From assembly GCA_905205195.1 (NCBI GenBank), contig CAJLCS010000033.1:1-18753 (forward strand): DNA of 18,753 nt, given 5' to 3'. The notes beneath the pieces are model-generated. The model saw nothing but the letters and a program-made list of their open reading frames with translations, ran no database searches and was not told the DNA's origin. This DNA comes from an uncultured Eubacteriales bacterium. GTDB lineage: Bacteria; Bacillota; Clostridia; Oscillospirales; Oscillospiraceae. A program made the translations under genes and the position numbers. Numbering within the stretch: the first letter of the stretch is position 1; each line of letters opens with the position of its first letter. Below, one piece after another: positions 1 to 7,931 of this stretch.

Positions 1-256
1 GGATGCTGCCGAGATAGCCGGTGGCGATGGCGTCGAAAATGATCCCCTCCCGCCGCCAGCAGGCGGCAATCGGGGCAAGATCGTCGGTCAGATCCCGGAT
101 GTGCGGATCCGGAAAGCCGGTGTGGGTGGACAGAACGGTGGTGGGCAGGGCACAGACCTCCACGCCGCAGGCGGACAGCACCGGCAGCGCCACGGTGAGG
201 GAGCATTTTCCGACACAGGAGAGATCCTGCACCGACAGGACGCGGGGAAGCTTCAT
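1..256 (-). CDS. Pyridoxal/pyridoxamine kinase, PfkB-like fold (5' part only)
   Basis: Phosphorylates pyridoxal, pyridoxine or pyridoxamine with ATP in vitamin B6 salvage, in the cytoplasm. The 85 visible residues begin MKLPRVLSVQDLSCVGKCSL and continue with a VLSTHTGF stretch and an FDAIATGYLGS segment. This is the N-terminal pattern of PdxK/PdxY-type kinases, where the SVQD/SHxxxG loop and the GYLGS strand line the substrate site. The start at 256 is supported by AAAGGA about 10 bases upstream and by a promoter at 291-319. The C-terminal two thirds, with the ATP site and catalytic Asp, lie beyond the left edge, so activity cannot be judged. The family call is confident; PdxK versus PdxY naming is not. 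Confidence 0.86.
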   Translation of the reverse strand, partial: MKLPRVLSVQDLSCVGKCSLTVALPVLSACGVEVCALPTTVLSTHTGFPDPHIRDLTDDLAPIAACWRREGIIFDAIATGYLGSI

Positions 257-290
257 GAGGCACCGTTCCTTTCCAAATTTGCGTGAGGCC

Positions 291-319
291 AGTATACCAC
301 AGGCGAAACGCTTTTTCAA
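291..319 (-). promoter_or_regulatory. Promoter of the pyridoxal kinase gene
   Basis: On the minus strand TTGAAA (314-319) is followed by a 17-base spacer and TATACT (291-296). Each box matches the sigma-A consensus at five of six positions. It leaves a short leader before the ATG at 256 and lies downstream of the terminator at 340-366, so the kinase is its own transcription unit. Confidence 0.75.
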
Positions 320-339
320 TGCCTGCTTTCGAACGAAAT

Positions 340-366
340 CCCCCCGCCGGGAAACCCGGCGGGGGG
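340..366 (-). terminator. Intrinsic terminator after the DUF5107/TPR gene
   Basis: A perfect 12-bp GC stem (340-351 with 355-366) has a 3-base loop. It starts 15 bases after the stop codon of the gene at 382-3639. Read on the minus strand, the stem is followed by ATTTCGTT, a weak U-tract, so termination may be partial. Confidence 0.75.
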
Positions 367-381
367 ACGTTTGGATGAGCG

Positions 382-3300
382 TTACAGCAGCTCCAGCTCC
401 AGACGGCACTTGGTGTTGTCGGGATCCAGTGCAAGGCTGCGGGTGAAGTACTCCTTTGCCATCGCCCGGTCGCCGTTATACAGCATTCCGTAGCCCAGCA
501 TGAAGTAGAGCTTGGCTTCCTTGGCCGCCAGCGGATCGTCTACATAGCACAGGCAGAAGAACCGGCCGCCGCGCTGCACGGGCACGGCATGGCGGGTGTC
601 CGCCAGCTGGGCCTCCCAGTCCAGAATGGCTTCCCGCATGATAGACTGAGCCTTCATGGTGTCGCCGGACAGCTTGGCGATCAGCGCTGTGTAGAAGGTG
701 AATTCGCCGCCCATGTTCCACATACCGCCGTTATTCAGCTTGGAGATGTGGTCAATGATGGCCTTGGCTTCTTCGGTCCGGCCCAGACGGGACAGGGCCT
801 CCGCCTCGTAGTAGCGGTAGGGGACGGTGACGCTTTCGTTCCAGTAGGAGGCGTTGAGGTTCTTGGGAATCTGCAGGGCGGACTGGAAGTATTCCAGCGC
901 CTTTTCGCAGTTGCCCTTCGCCAGCTCCTTCCGTCCGGCGGCAAAGCGGCCGAACATATAGGTTTCGGCAATGGCAAATTCGCCGCCTTCGCCGGGGGTG
1001 AAGGTGTGGGCCAGCAGAACTTCCAGCGCCTTGTCGTATTCGCCGCAGTCGTTGTAGGCCTTGGCCAGTTCCAGATTCAGGTCGTCGCCGGCATCGGCGG
1101 GGATCATCTTCCGGAGGTAGGCGGCCCGCTCGTCACCGGGGACGTTGACGCTGGCCATCAGGAAGCTGATTTCGTTGAGCAGCTGCTCGTCGTCGGGCTT
1201 CAGGGCCACGGCCTTCTTCAGCCAGTCCAGCGCCTCTTCTCTGCGATTCAGGTGGCTGTAGCAGGCGACGGCCATGTTGCGGTAGGGGATGTAGAAGTCC
1301 GGCATGACCTCGGTGGCGTGGGTCCACAGTTCGGCGGCTTCCTCAAAGTGCTTCTTGTCGTACAGCAGGCAGCCCAGCAGGTAGGCGGCGGTGCCGTCGT
1401 CGGGGTTGGCCTTGAGGGCGGCCCGGAGCACGGCAATTTCGTCCAGCCGGTAGGGGAAAACCTCCACGATGGGGTTCTTGGCGGCTTCGGCCCGGATTTC
1501 GGCGGCCTGGGCCGTCTTGCCCAGCTTGTCATACAGCCAGCCCAGCGTGTAGTGGGCCATGGTGGACGGAGCGGACAGGCCCTCCAGCAGTTCGGCGGCT
1601 TCCGCATACAGTCCGGCGTTGGCCAGGTCAAAGCCCACGTCCAGCGCGGTCTGGGACGGATCGGACCGGAGCATGGCATAGAAGTCCTCCGACGCGGTAC
1701 CGGCGACCTTCATCCGGACAAAGCGAGCCAGATGGTTCAGCGGATCCTGGGCCAGCATTTCGTCCAGCCGCTTCAGCGCGCAGGCGGTGTTGCCCAGCTT
1801 CCAGCAGGCCGCGGCGGCATAGACCCCGGCGATGGGGTGCAGGGCTTCCTTTTCCACCGCCAGCAGGGCGTGCTGCTTCATGTTTTCAAAGTCGCCCCGG
1901 CGGCCGTCGATGGCGGCCACGAAGGTCATGGCTTTGGAAATGGCGTTGGCGCTCCAGGAGGCCTTATAGAAGGTGTCGTAGGCATCGTCCACCTTGTCCA
2001 GCGCCAGCTGGCACAGGCCCAGCAGGTAACCGGCGGTGCCGTCCTTGGGATTGGTGTCGTAGCGGTTCTGGACTTCCATGGCCCGGTTCAGGTAGCCGAC
2101 GGCTTCCTCAAACTTGCCGCAGCGGTAGCAGTATTCGCCCATGCTGATGAGGGAGGGCAGGTGAGTGGGATCGTAGCGCAGCGCCTCCAGATAGTAGACG
2201 TCGGGCTTGAAGGTGGGATCCCGGTACTGGTCGATATGCAGACCGGCAATGTACAGCTCCTGGGCGGTGTGCAGCTGGTCCGGCGTGGGAATGCCGGGGT
2301 TGTCCTTGGGAATGTGGACGTAATCCGGGGTGATTTCCGTGTAGGACAGCAGCTCGGTGCCGCAGGGGCAGGTGAGGGTGACGGTATACTTCTCGTCGCT
2401 GAGGGCAACGTCGAATTCGGCGCACTGGGAGGGCGCCAGCGACACGGTCTGGTCCAGCACGACCTTGCTGCCGTCCAGAACCCGGAGCCGGGCGTCCTTC
2501 ACCACCTTGGTGGCGATGAGGCGGAGCTTGCTTTCCGCGCCGTTTTTGTCCACGGACACGGCGGCGTTCAGGTTGGCGTAGGTCACATAGCCGATGCCGT
2601 GGGTGGGGTACCAGAACTGGGAGAAGCACTTGGTTTCGTAGGGGGCCAGCCAGGTGAAATCGGGCTGGTCATCGGTGAAGGAACCGGCCATCAGCTCGGC
2701 GTAGGGGCCATCGTGATCCGTCAGCGCGGCTTCCCAGTTTTCGGCGTTGCGGCCGTAACCCCAGGTGAACATCTTCTTGCCGGGGGAGAGATGGTGGTTG
2801 GCCACATGGATGACGCCGCACTGCTTGCTGTAGTCGTAGCCGCCGAAGAAGTCGAACTTGGACGGGGCGGAGAAGTAGGAATTGGCGGAAATGGTGTTTT
2901 TGTGCCAGCTCACATCGGTTGGCTTCTCAAACAGCTCGGAACCGTACTGCCCCTGTGCAATGGGGAAGGTGGTGTGGCTGCGGTCATAGTGATGGTGGGC
3001 CCAGGTCACATCCGGCGGGAAAATCAGCCGGTAGTCCGTGTTGACCCGGACGGCGGCATTTTCCCACCACAGGAAGGGATGTTCGGCGGCGGTCCGGTTG
3101 GCGATCTTCACCCGGGTTTCAAAATAGGAAGCGTCGGGATGCAGGACGATACCCACCATACCCTTGGTCCGGTCGGTAGGATCGTGCTCACTGAGCCAGC
3201 AGATGGCGGTGCCGTCTTCCTCGGTTTCCAGCAGGTAGTCCACGGGCATCAGCGTGGAGGGTCGGTGATGGAAGGGCCAGTTGAATTCGATGCCGCCGGA

Positions 3301-3639
3301 GATCCAGGAGCCGTAGGCGCCGATCAGGGCGGGCTTGATGACGTGCTGCCGGTACAGGAAATTGTAGTCCGTGGTCTTGTCGTAGGCCTCGAACACGCGG
3401 CCGCCCAGAGCGGGGATCATGCAGACGCGGATATAGTCGTTTTCCAGACGGACGACCTCATATTCCTTGTCGATCTTGATTTCCCGCTCGACCTTCTGTA
3501 CGACGCGGTTGGGATAGGGATTGCCGGTGGTTCCCTGATGGCCCCGAAGCTCGGCGAACATGGGCATTTCGTCCTGCCCGGGGATGGGATAGGTGGGGAT
3601 GACCCACTTTTCAACAACTGCGGTAACGGGTTTGCTCAT
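382..3639 (-). CDS. DUF5107 domain protein with long TPR region
   Basis: A 1085-residue cytoplasmic protein with no signal peptide or membrane segment. Roughly residues 45-350 form a DUF5107 region, a mutarotase-like beta fold rich in Trp, Tyr and His, with motifs such as IPALGGRVFEAYD, GGIEFNWPFHHRPS and FLWWENAAVRV. A short beta linker follows (about 355-430). From about 470 to the end come tandem tetratricopeptide repeats, for example GEYCYRCGKFEEAVGYLNRA and the terminal GDRAMAKEYFTRSLALDPDN. Relatives of this architecture are seen beside sugar-utilisation genes, but no reaction is firmly known to me. A carbohydrate-active or sugar-binding role is inferred from the mutarotase-like fold and from the divergent glycosidase operon. 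The ATG at 3639 has AAAGGAAG upstream. The promoter at 3722-3750 and the palindrome at 3697-3713 indicate repressor control. Confidence 0.85.
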   Translation of the reverse strand: MSKPVTAVVEKWVIPTYPIPGQDEMPMFAELRGHQGTTGNPYPNRVVQKVEREIKIDKEYEVVRLENDYIRVCMIPALGGRVFEAYDKTTDYNFLYRQHVIKPALIGAYGSWISGGIEFNWPFHHRPSTLMPVDYLLETEEDGTAICWLSEHDPTDRTKGMVGIVLHPDASYFETRVKIANRTAAEHPFLWWENAAVRVNTDYRLIFPPDVTWAHHHYDRSHTTFPIAQGQYGSELFEKPTDVSWHKNTISANSYFSAPSKFDFFGGYDYSKQCGVIHVANHHLSPGKKMFTWGYGRNAENWEAALTDHDGPYAELMAGSFTDDQPDFTWLAPYETKCFSQFWYPTHGIGYVTYANLNAAVSVDKNGAESKLRLIATKVVKDARLRVLDGSKVVLDQTVSLAPSQCAEFDVALSDEKYTVTLTCPCGTELLSYTEITPDYVHIPKDNPGIPTPDQLHTAQELYIAGLHIDQYRDPTFKPDVYYLEALRYDPTHLPSLISMGEYCYRCGKFEEAVGYLNRAMEVQNRYDTNPKDGTAGYLLGLCQLALDKVDDAYDTFYKASWSANAISKAMTFVAAIDGRRGDFENMKQHALLAVEKEALHPIAGVYAAAACWKLGNTACALKRLDEMLAQDPLNHLARFVRMKVAGTASEDFYAMLRSDPSQTALDVGFDLANAGLYAEAAELLEGLSAPSTMAHYTLGWLYDKLGKTAQAAEIRAEAAKNPIVEVFPYRLDEIAVLRAALKANPDDGTAAYLLGCLLYDKKHFEEAAELWTHATEVMPDFYIPYRNMAVACYSHLNRREEALDWLKKAVALKPDDEQLLNEISFLMASVNVPGDERAAYLRKMIPADAGDDLNLELAKAYNDCGEYDKALEVLLAHTFTPGEGGEFAIAETYMFGRFAAGRKELAKGNCEKALEYFQSALQIPKNLNASYWNESVTVPYRYYEAEALSRLGRTEEAKAIIDHISKLNNGGMWNMGGEFTFYTALIAKLSGDTMKAQSIMREAILDWEAQLADTRHAVPVQRGGRFFCLCYVDDPLAAKEAKLYFMLGYGMLYNGDRAMAKEYFTRSLALDPDNTKCRLELELL

Positions 3640-3696
3640 AAGGCGTTTCTTCCTTTCGATCCATAATAGATAGATGTCTGGGTGGGTTCAGCTGCC

Positions 3697-3713
3697 TGAC
3701 GAACGGTTCGTCA
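3697..3713. promoter_or_regulatory. Palindromic operator of the DUF5107/TPR gene
   Basis: TGACGAACGGTTCGTCA is an inverted repeat with 8-bp perfect arms around one central base. It sits 8 bases downstream of the -10 box at 3722-3727 and so covers the start of transcription and early leader. A bound repressor there would block the leftward promoter. The cognate regulator is not identifiable; TetR or LacI/GntR-type proteins bind sites of this size. Confidence 0.65.
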
Positions 3714-3721
3714 CTATGCGA

Positions 3722-3750
3722 ATCATACAATGAACGGGCGGCAATGTCAA
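3722..3750 (-). promoter_or_regulatory. Promoter of the DUF5107/TPR gene
   Basis: On the minus strand a perfect TTGACA (3745-3750) is followed by a 17-base spacer and TATGAT (3722-3727). The leader is about 75 bases and contains the palindrome at 3697-3713. Confidence 0.8.
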
Positions 3751-3803
3751 TAAGAAACGAAAAGAAAAGTAAAAATTTTTTGTTGAAATATTATGAAAAG
3801 CGG

Positions 3804-3827
3804 GGCGGCGATTTTGCCGCCTTTTTT
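3804..3827 (+). terminator. Orphan intrinsic terminator upstream of the glycosidase operon
   Basis: GGCGGC (3804-3809), loop GATTTT, GCCGCC (3816-3821) and then six T (3822-3827) make a textbook rightward terminator. No gene ends here on the plus strand. It lies just upstream of the promoter at 3839, where it would stop read-through or stray transcription entering the operon. A role for an unseen small transcript is possible. Confidence 0.55.
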
Positions 3828-3838
3828 GCGTCCGGCGG

Positions 3839-3867
3839 TTGACTTGACGGCGCGGAGCGTGTAGAAT
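3839..3867 (+). promoter_or_regulatory. Promoter of the GH110-MBL-esterase operon
   Basis: TTGACT (3839-3844), a 17-base spacer and TAGAAT (3862-3867) fit sigma-A well. Transcription should start near 3874. This excludes the ATG at 3869 as start codon and leaves the AAAGGAGG at 3883-3890 as the first ribosome binding site. Confidence 0.72.
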
Positions 3868-3898
3868 CATGGTATCAGCACCAAAGGAGGACTGGCAC

Positions 3899-5506
3899 TT
3901 GATTTCTTATGAACGGTTCAACACCACGCAGGACCATGCGTTCAATGTCTGGAACGCCCTGCAATACTGCCGGGAGACCGGGGAGGACGGCCTGCAGTTT
4001 CCCAAGGGGACCTACGATTTTTACCCCGACCGGGCGGCGGAGCGGCTGCTTCATGTGTCCAACCACGACATTTACGGCGAGTACCGGGTGGCGTTTCCGC
4101 TGTGCGGCATGAAGCACTTTACCGTGGACGGCGGCGGCAGCACGTTCCTGTTCCACGGCTGCATCATTCCGTTCCTTTCGGAAGGATCCGAAGGGATTAC
4201 GATTGAAAATCTGACCATCGATTATCCGAAAATCCTCCATCTGGAGGGCATCGTCATCGCCCGGGGGGAGGACAGCCTGGATATCCGCATCCAGAGCCTG
4301 GACGACTACGAAATCGAAGGGGAGATTCTGTATCTCACCGACGAATCCGGCAATCGCCAGCGGTTTCGCTATCTGTTCGTCCGGGGCCATGACAATCGGC
4401 TCCCCTACACGCCGGACGCCCGGGACACCTGGTCCGACGGAAAGCAGGTACGGTTTACCGAGCTGGGCGACCGGACCGTCCGGATGTTCCATCCGGCGGA
4501 AATGGTGGACGTGGGCACCAACGTGACGCTGCGGTGCGACCGGATGCGGCAGGCCTGCAACGTCGTCGCGTCGGACAGCAAGGACCTGACCGTCCGGAAC
4601 GTGACCATGCTCAGCAGCTACGCCATGGGCGTACTGGCCCAGATGACGGAGAACGTGACGCTGGAGCACCTGACGGTGAAGGCCAAGCCCGGCTATCTGG
4701 ACTCGCTGGAGGCTGACGCCACCCACTTTGTCCACTGCAAGGGACTGGTGAAGGTGACGGACTGCGCCTTTTCCGAGCAGCTGGACGACGCGCTGAACAT
4801 CCACGGCGTGTTCACGAAGATCATTGAAAAGACCGGCGATTACCTGCTCATCCGTTATATGCACGATGAGGCCAAGGGGCTGAACCTCTACCGCCCCGGT
4901 GACACCTTCCAGACGCTGGACCCCAAGTCCCTGATTCCCAACGGCACCTACCGGGTGGCCCGGGCGGAGATCATCAACAAGGACTATACCAAGCTCTATG
5001 TAGAGGGCGGCACCGGCGCCATCCGGGAGGGCGACGTGGTGGAAAACCTGACCTGGAGCTGCGATCTGGAATTTGCCCGCAACCGGGTCACCAACAACCG
5101 GGCCAGAGGAATGCTGATTGCCGCCAAGGGCAAGGTCCGCATTCACGACAACTACTTCAACACCACCGGCGTGGCGATCCTGTTTGAAAGCGACGGGCAG
5201 TACTGGTTCGAGTCCGGCGGCACCAACGACGTGGAGATCACCGGCAATACCTTCGATCACTGCAAATATGCCCACACCTGGGGGAATAACGTGATTGAAG
5301 TGGTTCCCCGGGCGGCGTTCCGGGAAGGGGAGTACTACCACCAGAGCATCCGGGTGACCGGCAACCGGTTCGTGGGCAACGATTATCCGCTGCTCAGCGC
5401 CGACAATGTGGCGTCCGTCGTCTTCCGTGACAACCGGATTGAGGCGCAGACCGGAGAACCGGTAGTCCGCTTCTGCCGCTGCGGCAGCGTGGACTGCGAC
5501 GTCTGA
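3899..5506 (+). CDS. GH110-like alpha-galactosidase, right-handed beta-helix (TTG start)
   Basis: Likely an inverting exo-alpha-1,3-galactosidase of glycoside hydrolase family 110 or a close relative. The 535-residue protein is a parallel beta-helix with repeated short strands (ITIENLTIDYPK, LTVRNVTMLSS, VTLEHLTVKAK, VEITGNTFDHC). Two motifs typical of GH110 are present: EADATHF (about residues 271-277) and QLDDALNIHG (about 294-303). Their acidic residues are the candidate catalytic ones. There is no signal peptide, so the enzyme should be cytoplasmic, unlike many secreted GH110 enzymes. The start is TTG at 3899, 8 bases after AAAGGAGG; an in-frame ATG at 3869 overlaps the -10 box and cannot be transcribed. 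First gene of an operon with the MBL-fold protein (11-base gap) and the esterase. The exact substrate is uncertain. Confidence 0.8.
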   Translation: MISYERFNTTQDHAFNVWNALQYCRETGEDGLQFPKGTYDFYPDRAAERLLHVSNHDIYGEYRVAFPLCGMKHFTVDGGGSTFLFHGCIIPFLSEGSEGITIENLTIDYPKILHLEGIVIARGEDSLDIRIQSLDDYEIEGEILYLTDESGNRQRFRYLFVRGHDNRLPYTPDARDTWSDGKQVRFTELGDRTVRMFHPAEMVDVGTNVTLRCDRMRQACNVVASDSKDLTVRNVTMLSSYAMGVLAQMTENVTLEHLTVKAKPGYLDSLEADATHFVHCKGLVKVTDCAFSEQLDDALNIHGVFTKIIEKTGDYLLIRYMHDEAKGLNLYRPGDTFQTLDPKSLIPNGTYRVARAEIINKDYTKLYVEGGTGAIREGDVVENLTWSCDLEFARNRVTNNRARGMLIAAKGKVRIHDNYFNTTGVAILFESDGQYWFESGGTNDVEITGNTFDHCKYAHTWGNNVIEVVPRAAFREGEYYHQSIRVTGNRFVGNDYPLLSADNVASVVFRDNRIEAQTGEPVVRFCRCGSVDCDV

Positions 5507-5517
5507 AAGGGGAAGCC

Positions 5518-7149
5518 ATGGAGCTGTTTACGGAGCTTTGCCGACGGTTTCCGGCGGCGGAGATTCAGGCGCTGGAGCGGGGACGGTCGCTGCTTTTGCT
5601 GCCCGGTACCGCCGACGTAGAGCCGGTGCTGGAAGAGCTGGGGCTGTATCCCTTGCAGCGGCGGGAGATCGGCCGTGTGCGGTTCGCCGCCTACGGCGAC
5701 GGGACCCAGACCGTGTATCTGACCGCCGCCGAGGCGGAGGTCCGGCTTGTTTGGGAGCCGGGACAGACGCTGCCTGCGGCGGATTCCGGCCCGTCGGTGA
5801 CGACGCCGCTGCTGACCCAGCTGCACCTGCGGTATTTCGCTTACGACTGCGGCATGGGGTATGTGATCCGGCTGTGGGACGGCCGGTTTGTCCTGATTGA
5901 CGGCAGTATGGCCGAAGCGGGCGAGGCGGAGCATCTGCTGGAACTGCTGGAGCGGCAGAATGTGCTGCCCGGCGTGCCCCGGGTGGCGGCGTGGTTCATC
6001 ACCCATGCCCACGACGACCATTATCAGCTGTTTACCGACGTGATGACCCGGTTTCCCCACCGCCTGAAGGTGGAGCGGCTGCTGCGGAATTTCCCCCTGC
6101 AGGGAAAAAGCGGGCGCTTCAGCAGCACCTGCCCGGCCTTTCTGGCGGCGGAGGAATCGGTGCCCGGGATGGCGCAGATCATGCCCCACACGGGCCAGCG
6201 GTACGAATTCGGCGGGGTACGGTTCGACATTCTCTATACGTCCGACGACCTCTGCCCGGAATTCAACGGCAACCTCAACGAAACCTCGCTGGTAATGAGG
6301 ATGGAGACCGCCGGACGGCGGGTGCTCTGGCTGGCGGATGCGTCGGCCCTCGCCTGCGGGATCCTGTGCCGCCGGTACGACCGGGAGACGCTGGGCTGCG
6401 ACCTGCTTCAGGTGGGCCACCACGGCTATTGGGGCAGCAGCCCCATGCTGGACCGGCTGGCGGACCCGGAGGCGCTGCTCTGGCCGGTGCCGGAAAGCCG
6501 TCTGGAGGAGGCGCGCCGGATGGACTGCAATGCGTTTCTGGTGACCTCTCCCCGCATCCGCCGGACCTACGCCGCCGGGGTGGAGGAGGTCACGCTGGAT
6601 CTGACCGAGCCGCTGCCGGACACGGATCCCTACGGGGCGTACCGGAATTGCAGGGCAGGGGAGACACTTTACCGGGTGGCCTGCACCGTCACGGCGCCGG
6701 AACGGCTTCCCGTCGGCTGCCTGATCGCCGGGGGCGTGGACTACGGCCCGGCGTCGCTGACGCTGGACGGACGCGCCGTCACGCTGTCGGCGGGGGACCG
6801 GCGGGCGGTCTGCACGTTGATTCCCGCCGGAGTAACGGAGCACGCGCCGAGCTTTACGCTGCGTCTCCGGGGCCGGGGCGGCGCCTTCTGCGGCGAAACG
6901 GGGCTGATCTGGAACACCGCGTCGCCCATGCAGTGGAATCCGGAGGCGGTGCTGCCGCTGCCGGTCCGGCCGGGAGAAGAATTTGATCTGACGCTGACGG
7001 CGGACGTCCGGAAGGGCTATGCCCTGCTGCGTCAGGCGGGCGCGCCGCTGCGGCAGCTGCCCTATGCGCCGGCATCCCGCCGGGGCATTTACCTCGTGCT
7101 GCGGAGCAGCGAGGTTTGTCTGGAAGAAATCACCCTGATGCAGGGATAA
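5518..7149 (+). CDS. Metallo-beta-lactamase-fold hydrolase, ComEC-like core
   Basis: A 543-residue cytoplasmic protein. Residues about 100-330 form an MBL domain with the metal motif THAHDDH (His163, His165, Asp167, His168), a WLAD strand (Asp274) and the VGHHG motif (His301/302). The order and the NETSLVMRMETAGRRVLWLAD segment resemble ComEC/Rec2-type MBL domains, which often act on phosphodiesters. No ComEC membrane domain is present. About 95 N-terminal residues and a beta-rich tail from about 375 to 543 are unassigned; the tail could be a sugar-binding or dimerisation domain. AAAGGGGA precedes the ATG at 5518. It is translated between a GH110-like glycosidase and an esterase, so it may process the same carbohydrate. 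Substrate unknown. Confidence 0.75.
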   Translation: MELFTELCRRFPAAEIQALERGRSLLLLPGTADVEPVLEELGLYPLQRREIGRVRFAAYGDGTQTVYLTAAEAEVRLVWEPGQTLPAADSGPSVTTPLLTQLHLRYFAYDCGMGYVIRLWDGRFVLIDGSMAEAGEAEHLLELLERQNVLPGVPRVAAWFITHAHDDHYQLFTDVMTRFPHRLKVERLLRNFPLQGKSGRFSSTCPAFLAAEESVPGMAQIMPHTGQRYEFGGVRFDILYTSDDLCPEFNGNLNETSLVMRMETAGRRVLWLADASALACGILCRRYDRETLGCDLLQVGHHGYWGSSPMLDRLADPEALLWPVPESRLEEARRMDCNAFLVTSPRIRRTYAAGVEEVTLDLTEPLPDTDPYGAYRNCRAGETLYRVACTVTAPERLPVGCLIAGGVDYGPASLTLDGRAVTLSAGDRRAVCTLIPAGVTEHAPSFTLRLRGRGGAFCGETGLIWNTASPMQWNPEAVLPLPVRPGEEFDLTLTADVRKGYALLRQAGAPLRQLPYAPASRRGIYLVLRSSEVCLEEITLMQG

Positions 7150-7163
7150 CAGAAAGGAAACGA

Positions 7164-7931
7164 ATGATGGCACTGGCAGAATTGAAGTTTTTCAGTGAAA
7201 GTCTCGGCATGCAGACCGAGGCCTATGTGGTCATCCCCCAGCGCAGCGCCCAGGGGGAAATCGGCATCGATAACAACGCCAAGCAGGAGGCCTATCGCTG
7301 CCTGTATCTGCTGCACGGTCTCAGCGACGACCATTCTATCTGGCTGCGGCGCACCTCCATCGAGCGGTACGCGGCGGATTACGGCATCTGCGTGGTCATG
7401 CCTGCGGCGGCCAAGAGCTTTTACACGGACATGAAGTACGGCATGAAGTACTATACCTACATTGCCGAGGAGCTGCCCCGGGTGATTCAGGAGTTTTTCC
7501 ATGTTTCCGCCAAACGGGAGGACAATTTCGTGGCGGGTCTGTCCATGGGCGGCTACGGCGCCCTGAAGATCGGCCTGCGGGCCTGCGACCGGTTCTGCGC
7601 GGCGGCGGGGCTGTCCGCCTGCACGGAAATGTCCCGCCGGGAAGGACGGGACATCTTTGCGCCGCTGTTCGGCGAGGGCGGTACGGTGCCGCCAGAGGAC
7701 GATCTGTTTGCGCTGGCGGAAAAGCAGAAGGACAACCCCAACCGGCCCCGGCTGTACATGGGCGTGGGGCTGGAGGACGGCCTGTATTCCGAGAATCAGC
7801 GGTTCCGGGAGAAGCTGACCGCCTGCGGCTATGATCTGACCTATCGGGAGTCCCACGGCGACCACAACTGGGCCTTCTGGGACGAGTACATTCAGTACGT
7901 TCTGGCCTGGATGTTCGGTCAGAGAGGCTGA
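7164..7931 (+). CDS. Alpha/beta-hydrolase esterase (esterase D/tributyrin esterase type)
   Basis: A serine esterase of the putative-esterase family (S-formylglutathione hydrolase/EstA-like), 255 residues and cytoplasmic. Visible signatures are the oxyanion region YLLHGLSDDHSIW, the nucleophile elbow GLSMGGYGA, an acid candidate in GVGLEDGLY and the C-terminal catalytic His in SHGDHNWAFWD. The family hydrolyses acyl esters, including acetyl groups on sugars. In this operon the likely role is removing an acyl decoration from the glycan handled by the GH110-like enzyme; that is inference. The start is ATG 7164 or the adjacent in-frame ATG 7167 after AAAGGA at 7153-7158. The upstream stop is 14 bases away. 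Its 3' end overlaps the convergent exonuclease gene by 13 bases and no terminator lies between them. Confidence 0.85.
   Translation: MMALAELKFFSESLGMQTEAYVVIPQRSAQGEIGIDNNAKQEAYRCLYLLHGLSDDHSIWLRRTSIERYAADYGICVVMPAAAKSFYTDMKYGMKYYTYIAEELPRVIQEFFHVSAKREDNFVAGLSMGGYGALKIGLRACDRFCAAAGLSACTEMSRREGRDIFAPLFGEGGTVPPEDDLFALAEKQKDNPNRPRLYMGVGLEDGLYSENQRFREKLTACGYDLTYRESHGDHNWAFWDEYIQYVLAWMFGQRG

Noticed and set aside
589..3666. A 1025-codon plus-strand open frame opposite the DUF5107/TPR gene.
   Set aside because: It is a GC-rich antisense shadow: Gly/Val/Gln-rich, no domain, no ribosome binding site, while the minus strand encodes clear DUF5107 and TPR motifs.
5383..7173. A 596-codon minus-strand frame opposite the MBL-fold gene, and a 488-codon frame opposite the GH110-like gene at 3875-5341.
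   Set aside because: Both are antisense to genes with catalytic motifs, ribosome binding sites and operon spacing. They have Arg/Pro/Gln-rich or Val/Gly-rich composition and no start signals.
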